DNA from: Poriferisodalis sp965116245
GTDB lineage: Bacteria > Actinomycetota > Acidimicrobiia > Acidimicrobiales > Poriferisodalaceae
DNA: 64,000 nucleotides
Direction: 5' to 3'
Assembly: GCA_965116245.1 (NCBI GenBank)
Contig: OZ220497.1
Span: 806,001 to 870,000, forward strand
In this document: piece after piece, positions 24,356-36,169 of the stretch
How positions within the stretch are numbered: position 1 is the first letter of the stretch
How the letters are laid out: the number at the start of each line of letters is the position of its first letter
Position numbers and translations under genes: made by a program
The notes under the pieces: model-generated
What the model was told of the DNA's origin: nothing
What the model saw: the letters and a program-made list of their open reading frames with translations, nothing else
The model's database searches: none

Positions 24356-26389
24356 TCAGTCCTCGCTGGGAGCTTGTTCAGCACGGGTGCGTATCTCCTC
24401 CACGACACTTGAGTCGGCCAGCGTTGTGGTATCGCCGAGCTGGCGACCCTCGGCAACATCTCGCAGCAGCCTTCGCATGATCTTGCCGGAGCGGGTCTTG
24501 GGCAGATCGGGAACCAGCACCACGGCTTTGGGTCTGGCGATGGCTCCGAGCTTGGTGGCCACGTGCTGGCGCACTTCGTCTCGCAGCACATCGGTCGCCT
24601 CGTGACCGCCTCGCAGGATCACATAACCCACGATGGCCTGTCCCGTCGTGGCGTCGGTGGCGCCCACTACCGCAGCCTCGGCGACCGACGGGTGATCAAC
24701 CAACGCCGATTCCACCTCCGCTGTGGAAATGCGATGACCGGACACGTTCATCACGTCGTCCACTCGGCCGAGCAGCCACAGGTAGCCGTCGTCGTCCAAC
24801 TTGGCTCCGTCACCCGCGAAGTAGCGGCCTTCGTAGGTGCTCCAGTAGGTCTCCCGGTAACGCTCAGGGTCGCCCCATATCCCCCGCAACATTGACGGCC
24901 ACGGCTCGGTAATGGTCAGGTAGCCGCCGCCGCGTTCAACAGGATTGCCAGCGTCGTCCACCAGCTCTACCGAGATGCCCGGCAGCGCATAGGTTGCCGA
25001 ACCTGGCTTGGTTGTGGTGACACCCGGCAGCGGCGTGATCATGTGGCCGCCGGTCTCGGTCTGCCACCACGTGTCCACGATGGGGCAGCTAGCGCCGCCG
25101 ATGTGAGTGTGGTACCACATCCAGGCTTCCGGGTTGATTGGCTCGCCGACAGTGCCGAGTACTCGCAGGCTGGACACGTCGTGGCGTTCCACCTCGGACG
25201 CGCCCCACTTCATGAACGTGCGAATAGCTGTCGGTGCCGTATATAGCTGAGTCACGCCGTAACGCTCAACGATGTCCCACAGGCGGTCTTTGGGCCATGA
25301 TGCCCGGTCGCCGTCGCGAAACTCAGGGCGTGGCGTGTCGGGTGTACCTTCGTACATGACCGAGGAGGCGCCGTTAGCCAGCGGCCCATACACGATGTAG
25401 CTGTGGCCGGTCACCCAACCGATGTCAGCCGCACACCAGTAGACGTCAACGTCGGGTTTGAGGTCGAACACGTAACGATGCGTGAATGCCACCTGAGTTA
25501 GGTAGCCGCCTGTCGTATGCATGATGCCTTTGGGCGTGGCTGTCGTGCCCGACGTGTACAGCAGATACAGCAGATCTTCTGAGTCCATGTGTTCGGGCGC
25601 GCAGTCGGCGGAGACGTCGTCCATAAGGTCGTCGTACCAGTGATCCACATCGTCGTTCCATGAGATGTCCTGGCCGGTACGTCGGACGACGACCACGTTC
25701 TCTATGGTGGATGTCGCCGCTACTGACGCGTCCGCGGTGTCCTTCAGTCCAAACGGTTCGCCTCGCCGGTAGCCACCGTCGGCGGTGATGAGCAGCTTCG
25801 CTGAGGCATCGGTGATGCGGTCCGACAGCGAGTCAGCCGAGAAGCCCCCGAATACCACCGAGTGTGCCGCACCTATGCGAGCGCAAGCCAACATCGCCAC
25901 TGGCAGTTCGGGGATCATCGGCATGTATATGCATACGCGGTCTCCGCGCTCAACACCTAAGCCCTTCAGCGCATTGGCGAACTTGCACACCTCATTGAGA
26001 AGATCGGCATAGGTGACAGTGCGAGTGTCGCCCGGTTCACCCTCCCACCAGTAGGCGACCTTGTCGCCGCGGCCTGCCTCAACATGGCGGTCGAGACAGT
26101 TGTAGGAGACGTTGAGCTTGCCGCCAAGGAACCATTTGGCGAACGGTAGTTCCCATTCTAGTACCGTGTGGAAATCGGTGAACCAGGTGACGTGCTCCCG
26201 GGCTTGGCGTGCCCAGAACGCCAGTCGATCTACTGCGGCCTCCTCGTACAACGACTGGTCACAGGTCAGTGCCGCTGCGCGAAATTCCGCGGTGGGTTCA
26301 AAGAGCCGCTCTTCTACGTAGTAGTCCTCAATGGTTGCGGCTGCGTAGTCGGTGCCTGCGGTGGTCGGCTGGCTGGTGCTGTCAGTCAT
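24356..26389 (-). CDS. acs: Acetyl-CoA synthetase (AMP-forming)
   Basis: 677 residues from ATG 26389, preceded by GGGAG four bases upstream. Converts acetate, ATP and CoA to acetyl-CoA via acetyl-AMP. ANL superfamily motifs in order: YTSGTTATPKGIMHTTGGYL (P-loop), WWQTETGGHMITPL, YFAGDGAKLDDDGYLWLLGR and the terminal LPKTRSGKIMRRLLRDVAEG with the lysine that is typically acetylated to switch the enzyme off. Length fits Acs. It stands alone and is divergent from the DUF222 copy 2 gene. Confidence 0.97.
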   Translation of the reverse strand: MTDSTSQPTTAGTDYAAATIEDYYVEERLFEPTAEFRAAALTCDQSLYEEAAVDRLAFWARQAREHVTWFTDFHTVLEWELPFAKWFLGGKLNVSYNCLDRHVEAGRGDKVAYWWEGEPGDTRTVTYADLLNEVCKFANALKGLGVERGDRVCIYMPMIPELPVAMLACARIGAAHSVVFGGFSADSLSDRITDASAKLLITADGGYRRGEPFGLKDTADASVAATSTIENVVVVRRTGQDISWNDDVDHWYDDLMDDVSADCAPEHMDSEDLLYLLYTSGTTATPKGIMHTTGGYLTQVAFTHRYVFDLKPDVDVYWCAADIGWVTGHSYIVYGPLANGASSVMYEGTPDTPRPEFRDGDRASWPKDRLWDIVERYGVTQLYTAPTAIRTFMKWGASEVERHDVSSLRVLGTVGEPINPEAWMWYHTHIGGASCPIVDTWWQTETGGHMITPLPGVTTTKPGSATYALPGISVELVDDAGNPVERGGGYLTITEPWPSMLRGIWGDPERYRETYWSTYEGRYFAGDGAKLDDDGYLWLLGRVDDVMNVSGHRISTAEVESALVDHPSVAEAAVVGATDATTGQAIVGYVILRGGHEATDVLRDEVRQHVATKLGAIARPKAVVLVPDLPKTRSGKIMRRLLRDVAEGRQLGDTTTLADSSVVEEIRTRAEQAPSED

Positions 26390-26728
26390 CGTGCTCCCGT
26401 TTCGTGTTGCTTCTTTTGAAGTTGGCAAGAGTGCGGCCTCGCCCATGTCGCCAGCCGACGCAGTTGGCCTACGTAACGGCGAGGCTGTGGACTGGGGTAG
26501 ATCGGCAGTCAGCCAGCTTCACCCGGCCATTTTCGCAGAGTAGTTGCCGCCGGAGCAGGCTCTCACGAACAAATCGTAGACGGCGTCCTGAGGCGGGCGC
26601 GGCTACCTGCTGCTGCGCGCCAGCGTTTCGGCTGGAGCCACTAGCGTCGCTGAAGCGGCCGAGTAAACAGACGTGTGATATGTCGACTAATGTTTGCAAT
26701 TGCTGTTGTACGCGTGTATACTAACTGT
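26390..26728. other. Divergent intergenic region between acs and DUF222 copy 2
   Basis: 339 bases. It carries the strong plus-strand promoter at 26694-26722. No acs promoter, hairpin or small gene is convincing in the remainder. Confidence 0.5.
26694..26722 (+). promoter_or_regulatory. Housekeeping-sigma promoter for a leaderless transcript
   Basis: TTGCAA (26694-26699), 17-base spacer, TATACT (26717-26722), then only six bases to ATG 26729. The predicted transcript starts at or next to the ATG, so translation would be leaderless, which is common in Actinobacteria. No ribosome-binding site is present. Confidence 0.75.
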
Positions 26729-28174
26729 ATGTTCAGTGAGGCCGTGCGGGAACCCGCCAGCAGCGAAAAAGCGCCTCGCGATGCCGCCCGGGATGGTCGG
26801 TCGGTGTGGGGTTCAGCCGAGTCGGTGTGGCCCACCGGTCACACTGTTTGGACTGGTGGCCAGTTCGGTCCCGCCGACCCCGAGCACACCAACTCCGTGC
26901 ACTCCAACTCGAGGCCTGTCGGCGATGTAACCGCCTCGGCTGGATCGCGCCAAACAACACCTGGAGTGTCTGCCAGTGATGGTTCGGACAGCGACGATGC
27001 GGGTCTGCGGCAACTTCCCTCTAGGGAACTGAAAGAACTCGTACTACGCCTCGCTGACGAACGCGCACGCATCGAGGGCCGCTACATCGCCGCGGTAGGT
27101 GAACTCGCTGTTCGTACCGGCACCCAAAGCGTCGCCTACGTGCTACGCGACCAAACACGCCTCAACGGCCCCCAAGCCCGCAGCGAAGCCCAACTCGGCG
27201 AACGCCTAACTGCTGGAGGGTTCACTGACACCTTGGACGCCCTACAAGCTGGACAAATACACGCGTCGCACGCCAAAGTCATCGCACGCGAAGCCCCCAA
27301 AAAACACCGCCGCAGCGAAACCGACTTCCTCGAACTCTGCCGCGCCTACCCATCTGATTTAGTTGCGCGTTACCCGTTGGCGTACCAGAGCCAACAAGTA
27401 TGGGCAGACCTCGCCGAAGAAGCCGCCGCCAAAGGACTCAGCCCAATCGACACAGAAATCGCTTTTCAGCGACACCAGCGACGTGGGTCAATGCGTCTCG
27501 GTGATGACGGCATGTGGCACCTCAACGCCAAACTCGACACCATCACCGGCCGACAACTCAACACCGCCATCCAAACCGCAGTACGGTCACTACGCCACAA
27601 CCACAACGACATCAACACCAACGCCAGCAACGGCAGTACTGGCGACAGTTCTGACGGGCCCACACGAGCGCAACTCACCGCTGACGCCATCGCCAACCTG
27701 ATAGGCGGGCCAGCCGCTGCCCGCAATGCCAGTCTGTTGATCATCGCCGACTACGACGTAGTAAACGACCAACTCACCAACCCACGCCTAGACGACCACA
27801 CACCACTCTCAGCGCGACAGCTAGCCGAACACGCTCTAGAAGCAAGCATTCTGCCCGCGGTGTTCAGCGCCGACTGGACCCAACTCGCGTTGGGACGCAC
27901 CCGCAACGCCAGCGACGCTCAACGACTCATCCTCGCCGCACGCGACAGCGGCTGCACCCAATGCGAACTCACCACCGAACACACCCAAGCCCACCACATC
28001 GTCCACTACAAACACGGCGGCACCACCAACATCCCCAACCTCACCCTCCTATGCGAAACCTGCCACCAACACCACCACCAGATCCACGGCCACGACCGCG
28101 ACAGCAACAAACCAGAACCACCCAGCCCAGAACCACCCAGCCCAGAACCACCCAGCGCAGCCCGCAGCCCCTAA
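26729..28174 (+). CDS. DUF222 / HNH endonuclease-domain protein (13E12-repeat family), copy 2
   Basis: 481 residues from ATG 26729, fixed by the promoter. Variable N-terminus (about 1-85), DUF222 helical region (about 90-370) and HNH nuclease motif at about 407-455 (CTQCELTTEHTQAHHIVHYK, then NLTLLCETCHQHHHQIH). The Cys and His residues are intact. The tail is PEPPS repeated three times from a 15-bp DNA repeat. The family occurs in many copies in Actinobacteria with no settled function. It lies 240 bases upstream of the second surface-protein gene in the same orientation. Confidence 0.9.
   Translation: MFSEAVREPASSEKAPRDAARDGRSVWGSAESVWPTGHTVWTGGQFGPADPEHTNSVHSNSRPVGDVTASAGSRQTTPGVSASDGSDSDDAGLRQLPSRELKELVLRLADERARIEGRYIAAVGELAVRTGTQSVAYVLRDQTRLNGPQARSEAQLGERLTAGGFTDTLDALQAGQIHASHAKVIAREAPKKHRRSETDFLELCRAYPSDLVARYPLAYQSQQVWADLAEEAAAKGLSPIDTEIAFQRHQRRGSMRLGDDGMWHLNAKLDTITGRQLNTAIQTAVRSLRHNHNDINTNASNGSTGDSSDGPTRAQLTADAIANLIGGPAAARNASLLIIADYDVVNDQLTNPRLDDHTPLSARQLAEHALEASILPAVFSADWTQLALGRTRNASDAQRLILAARDSGCTQCELTTEHTQAHHIVHYKHGGTTNIPNLTLLCETCHQHHHQIHGHDRDSNKPEPPSPEPPSPEPPSAARSP
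28112..28156 (+). repeat. 15-bp tandem repeat, three perfect copies (PEPPS)
   Basis: CCAGAACCACCCAGC three times at the 3' end of the DUF222 copy 2 gene, encoding the C-terminal pentapeptide repeat. Confidence 0.95.
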
Positions 28175-28182
28175 GAGGCCGC

Positions 28183-28200
28183 CGGGGCGCACTCGCCCCG
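28183..28200 (+). terminator. GC-rich hairpin after DUF222 copy 2
   Basis: CGGGGCG-CACT-CGCCCCG, seven perfect GC pairs, eight bases past the stop codon. Likely a terminator, although no U tract follows. Confidence 0.55.
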
Positions 28201-28446
28201 CACCTACTCGCGGCAAACTCTGGACTTCGACCCGCCAGGCGAAAAGGCACCAACCGCAGCCAGGAACGTCGCTGCCTGGTGGGCTACTTGCATAGTGCGG
28301 TGCTTGGCGCTCATATTGGGCGACATAGACAGAATCTACGTGTACCCTAGGTCCCGGTAAGTCCCCGCAACCGGCGAGTCCCGGCAATCGGAAGGGCCTC
28401 TGGCAGCACGGTAATGTCAAGTTCACACGATGAGGAGTTCAATCTG

Positions 28447-31662
<3,216 letters not shown>

Positions 31663-31670
<8 letters not shown>

Positions 31671-32763
31671 CCAGACTTGCCGTAACGCAGACAGGGGATA
31701 CGGCACTTCGGAAGGCTGGGAGGTCCCATTCGGCTACCTGGAAGGCACCCATACCGCGGGGATCGGTGAGCGACGCTGCTTCGTCAAGCAGCGCCCGCGC
31801 TGCGAGCGTCTCAGCCGTCGGTTTTGACCGGCAGCGTAGCCAGATTGAACGTGCGCGTGCGGTCATGGCGTCTATTCCTGCTGCGGTGAGCCACTGGGCC
31901 TGGGGCCTCAGCGTCGCGCCGGAAGGCAGTTGATCGAAGGCGACCTCGCAGGTGATGTCAGTAGATCCTGGATCGCGCAATACGTCACTGCCGCGACGAT
32001 GAGACTTGTATGTGCGGAGCCACTCCGCTTGGGGCCGAGTTGCAAGTTCCGCGGTTCGATGCACGCCATAGTCGAAGACCAGCACGCGACCACGACTCAG
32101 CAACCTCATCGCACGACGTATCCACACGGCTGCTCGCAACTGCAAAGGAATCCGCACACCAGTCGCCGCGCTGGGTGCTAATGCGCTAGCCGCATTGGCA
32201 GCATCGGCAGCCGCCGGATGTAACACCTCGACCCAGACTGAGCCCACTTGTTTCACATGTACTTCTCGCCAACTGTCTTTGGAGCGCTCAAGCAAACGGA
32301 CCGGCAAATTGTCGAGCAACTCGTTGGCGATCACGACACCAGCCATCGGCCCCCTAGACAAGTCAGGCAGATCCGGCACAGCAACCGCCAACTGGGGCCA
32401 GCTTGTCGGCTTGGCCTCGACAATCCGGGCCTCAGCGACCCGGCGCTTCGCGGCGACTCGCTCAACCATTACGTAGGTCAATGCAGCCAACAGGTCTGCG
32501 TTGCAGGATTCGACTTGTTGAAGCACATTGAGACACAACGTGCCGGTTCCAGCACCGCCTTCCACGACAAAGAACGGGTCTGGCCGACCCAGCTCGTGCC
32601 AGGTGCGCTCCAGATAGCTAGCGATGCATCTAGCAAACAGCGTTCCTAGCTCAACCGAGGTTGCAAAATCACCATCGCGGCGCCGAACCGCGGGTCGCCC
32701 ACCGCGTTCATAGAACCCCGAAGCGCCGTAGAGCGCCGCATCCATGTACTCATCAAAACGCAC
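31663..32763 (-). CDS. MidA/NDUFAF7-family SAM-dependent methyltransferase (complex I assembly)
   Basis: 366 residues from GTG 32763, preceded by a GGCAGGAC ribosome-binding region; the frame extends into nuoN, but that part is not conserved. Motifs: RFDEYMDAALYG, GDFATSVELGTLFARC, the SAM-binding VVEGGAGTGTL and VVIANELLDNLPVRLL, matching MidA/DUF185. In eukaryotes NDUFAF7 dimethylates an arginine of the 49-kDa (NuoD) subunit and is needed for complex I assembly. Here it is the last gene of nuo cluster 2, 31 bases after nuoN, which supports that role. The 3' end overlaps the convergent surface-protein gene by eight bases. Confidence 0.88.
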
Positions 32764-32794
32764 CGAGCAGTCCTGCCGGTCAGCCGCCGGGCCG

Positions 32795-34465
32795 CTAGTT
32801 GCCCAGGTATAGCGAAGCGACCTCACCGAAGTGGCTCACTAGGCCAGGGAAAATACCCAACACGATCGTTGCGATGCCGGTAATGGCCAGCGCGGCGGCA
32901 AGCGCCCCGGTTATAGGTATCGGGCCAGGGCTGTAAGCAATCATTGTGGGCTGCCGCGTCTGCGTGGCCGCAAAACCCTCCGAGGCGCTGGGTTGGATTT
33001 CCGAGTGTTGAACATCAGCGGCAAGATCAGTTTCAGGGTCTGTAATGGTGTCTGTGCCTAGGGCTACCGATTCGGGTACTGGCTGGAACCACATCTGCAC
33101 GAGCACCCGCGCGTAATACCCGAACGCAATCACAGCATTCACTGCCACAATCACCGCTAGCACCCAACCAGCCGCCGTGCCAGCATCTGCTAGAGCCCGG
33201 AAGATCACGAACTTGGCAAACCAACCGCCTGCCGGTGGAATACCCGCCAACGCAGCCAGGAACAGCGTCATCAGGACCGCTACACCAGGCGCATAGCTGA
33301 ACAGTCCGCCATAGCTTGAGATTGACCCCGAGCGGGTACGTCTAGACACCGCGAGCACCACGCTGAAGGCACCCAGATTCATACACGCATAGATAATGGC
33401 GTACACGATGACTGCCTCATACGCGCCGGACAGCACCGTCGTTTCAATGTCCGTTCCGGGAATCCGCCAGGTGTCGCCCTCAAACGCCACCGCGAACGGC
33501 ACCAGCATGAAACCGCCCTGCGCTACGCCCGAGTAAGCCAGCATTCTCACGATGTTCGTTTGACGCAAGGCCACTAGGTTGCCCACGGTCATAGTCACGG
33601 CCGCTAGTGCCCAAAAGAACGGCTGCACAACCTCCGCTGCCCCTTCAAAGGCCACGAACACCAATACCAGCAGCGCAACCATGCCCGCCGCCTTGGAAGC
33701 CACCGACAAGAAAGCCGTCACAGGAGTAGGGGCTCCCTCGTAGGTGTCCGGCGCCCACGTATGAAACGGTACCGCCGACACTTTGAAGGCGAATCCGATC
33801 AACACAAACAGGATTGCCACGATCACAATCGGACTGGCACCCTCGCCTCGCAGAGCGGCGGCGATTGTCCCAAAGTCGGTATTGCCTGCCACACCGAACA
33901 CCAGCGACATGCCATACAGCATCACCGCCGAAGCGAACACGCCCATCAGGTAATACTTCAGGCCAGCTTCATTAGAACGAGGCCCGCCCTTACGCCAAGC
34001 CGCCAGCATGTACGCCGGAATTGATAGCAACTCCAGCGCCACGAACAAGCTGATGAGGTCACGTGAGCTGGCCATCGTCACCATGCCCAGCAACGACGTC
34101 AAAAGCAGCGTGTAATACTCGTTCTCGTAGTAGTCACCCTCGCGCACATAGTCGACCGACATGAGGATGATCACGTAACCAACCAAGATGAACAGCGCCT
34201 TGAGCACCAGCGAGAAGTCGTCAACGACGTAGGCGCCGCCGAACATAGATCGCTCGGCACCGTCGGCTGCCAGCGTCAAGATGGGCACCAACGTGATCAG
34301 CAGGCCAGCGCCAGCCAACGTCGGCATCAGCCGTTTGGCTCGATCATCAAACGCAATGTCGGCGACGGTCACCAGCGTGCCCACCGCAAGCAGCGTCAAC
34401 TCAGGTGCGAGGGCGTGCCAGTCCAGGTCAGGCCGCACAAATGCGAGCGACGCCACTAGGTCCAT
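32795..34465 (-). CDS. nuoN: NADH-quinone oxidoreductase subunit N, cluster 2
   Basis: 556 residues, about 14 transmembrane helices, antiporter-like proton-pumping subunit of the membrane arm. Key residues: Glu in ALELLSIPAYM (helix 5) and Lys in FKVSAVPFHTWAPDTYEGAP. A Thr/Ser/Gln-rich segment near residues 470-520 precedes the last helices. Last structural gene of the 11-gene cluster, two bases after nuoM. Confidence 0.95.
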   Translation of the reverse strand: MDLVASLAFVRPDLDWHALAPELTLLAVGTLVTVADIAFDDRAKRLMPTLAGAGLLITLVPILTLAADGAERSMFGGAYVVDDFSLVLKALFILVGYVIILMSVDYVREGDYYENEYYTLLLTSLLGMVTMASSRDLISLFVALELLSIPAYMLAAWRKGGPRSNEAGLKYYLMGVFASAVMLYGMSLVFGVAGNTDFGTIAAALRGEGASPIVIVAILFVLIGFAFKVSAVPFHTWAPDTYEGAPTPVTAFLSVASKAAGMVALLVLVFVAFEGAAEVVQPFFWALAAVTMTVGNLVALRQTNIVRMLAYSGVAQGGFMLVPFAVAFEGDTWRIPGTDIETTVLSGAYEAVIVYAIIYACMNLGAFSVVLAVSRRTRSGSISSYGGLFSYAPGVAVLMTLFLAALAGIPPAGGWFAKFVIFRALADAGTAAGWVLAVIVAVNAVIAFGYYARVLVQMWFQPVPESVALGTDTITDPETDLAADVQHSEIQPSASEGFAATQTRQPTMIAYSPGPIPITGALAAALAITGIATIVLGIFPGLVSHFGEVASLYLGN

Positions 34466-34467
34466 CG

Positions 34468-36045
34468 TCAGCCCCCGACTACCGCTTTGGCGATGCTGCC
34501 CGCGATGTCAACTGCCACGTCGTCCACGACACCGAAAATCAGGCCGGGAACGAAACCGAAGAGCACCATGGCGATGATCAGCGGCGTCCAAGCCGCCCAC
34601 TCGTAGCGATTCACATCGCTGATTGTGTGGCCCTCCCATTCGGCGCGCGGTTCGCCGAACGCGGTGCGCTGGAACAGCCAAAGCAAGTAGCCAGCAGCGA
34701 ACACCGTGCCAACCGCGGCGATCACCATGTAGGTACGAAACGTAGCCTGCGAGAGGCCAGCGCCCGGGTTGTAGGCCGACAGGATCGCTGGAAACTCACC
34801 CCAGAAACCGGCCAGTCCCGGCAGTCCCAGCGAAGCCATAGCCGAGATACCCAAAATCCAGCCCATGTGAGGAGCTGACTTCAGCAAGCCGCCCAGCCGG
34901 CTGATCTCCAGCGTGTGATAGCGCTCTTTCACTGACCCAGCGAGGAAGAACAGCATCCCGGTGATGATGCCGTGCGCCACCATGCCGAACACGGCTGCGT
35001 TGATACCGAACGACGTCAAGGTAGCGATACCCAGCATCACAAAGCCCATGTGAGCTACCGAACTAAACGCAATTAGCCGCTTCATGTCGGACTGAGCCAA
35101 ACAGCCCAACGCACCGTAGATGATGCCAATAACCGCCAACAGCCCAATCCACGGTGCCCAAGCCGCAGCGCCCTCCGGCAAGAACGGCAGCGCAATCCGC
35201 ACGAATCCATAGGTGCCGAGCTTCAGCAGCACTGCGGCCAGGATCACCGAACCCACCGTCGGCGCCTCGGTATGCGCATCAGGCAACCACGTATGGAACG
35301 GGAACATCGGCACCTTGATGCCGAAGCCCATAAACAAGCCCGCGAAGATGATGGCCTGCGTACCTCGCGCCAGATCGCCGCCAGCAGCATCTTTCAATAC
35401 GCGCATATCAAAGCTGTTCGGATCCAGCGCTGCGCCACCAGCGCCCACCCCACCGATGTCCAAGAAGTACAGCGCCACGAAGCTGACGATCATCAACGCC
35501 GAGCCGAACAACGTGAACAGGAAGAACTTAAGCGAGGCGTAGCGCCGGTTCTCGCCACCCCAGACACCGATCATGAAGTACATCGGCAGCAGCACGACCT
35601 CAAAGAAGACGAAGAACAAAATCAGGTCCTGCGCCAGGAAGGTGCCGTTCATACCCGAAGCCAAGATCAGCATCAAGATCAGGAACGCCTTAGCGTTGCC
35701 CGGCTCAGGTATGTGCTCCCAGGAGTAGATAACGCACAATGGAATGATCACCATTGACAGGATCAACAGCGGCAACGACAGCCCGTCAAGGCCCATTACA
35801 TAGTCGGCGTCGATGGCGTTGATCCAGCTCTTGTCAACCACGAACTGCAACGTGCCAGCGTTGCTGTAGTCGAAGGTGAACAGCAGATAGACGCCGACGG
35901 CGAGCGAAGCCAACGACGCAACCAGCGCAATCATCTTCAGCTCATATTCGCGGGCGCGTGGCACCGTCATCATGACGAGTGCGCCCACTGCAGGTAGGAA
36001 TACCGCCAGCGTCAGCACCCAAGCGTCGAATCCAGTTGCGTCCAC
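34468..36045 (-). CDS. nuoM: NADH-quinone oxidoreductase subunit M, cluster 2
   Basis: 525 residues, antiporter-like subunit. Glu in FVFFEVVLLPMYFMIGVWGG and Lys in IKVPMFPFHTWLPDAHTEAP are in place for proton translocation. About 14 transmembrane helices. A 124-base gap separates it from nuoL, larger than usual here, with no obvious promoter but repeats of the CGCTGC/CGGCTC type. Confidence 0.95.
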   Translation of the reverse strand: MDATGFDAWVLTLAVFLPAVGALVMMTVPRAREYELKMIALVASLASLAVGVYLLFTFDYSNAGTLQFVVDKSWINAIDADYVMGLDGLSLPLLILSMVIIPLCVIYSWEHIPEPGNAKAFLILMLILASGMNGTFLAQDLILFFVFFEVVLLPMYFMIGVWGGENRRYASLKFFLFTLFGSALMIVSFVALYFLDIGGVGAGGAALDPNSFDMRVLKDAAGGDLARGTQAIIFAGLFMGFGIKVPMFPFHTWLPDAHTEAPTVGSVILAAVLLKLGTYGFVRIALPFLPEGAAAWAPWIGLLAVIGIIYGALGCLAQSDMKRLIAFSSVAHMGFVMLGIATLTSFGINAAVFGMVAHGIITGMLFFLAGSVKERYHTLEISRLGGLLKSAPHMGWILGISAMASLGLPGLAGFWGEFPAILSAYNPGAGLSQATFRTYMVIAAVGTVFAAGYLLWLFQRTAFGEPRAEWEGHTISDVNRYEWAAWTPLIIAMVLFGFVPGLIFGVVDDVAVDIAGSIAKAVVGG

Positions 36046-36169
36046 TAGGAAGCTCCCTCTCGGTTACGGCTGTGTATTGGTTCCAGTCTTGGCAAAGGTG
36101 CCTGCTGGCCCTGTACTGACTTCGCTGCTCGGGCCACTGCCCGGCTCGCTGCGCGGCTCATTGGGCGGC

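Noticed and set aside
16141..28174. Mobile element carrying the DUF222/HNH genes
   Set aside because: No transposase, integrase, terminal inverted repeats or target duplications are visible around either copy; they are treated as resident 13E12-type genes.
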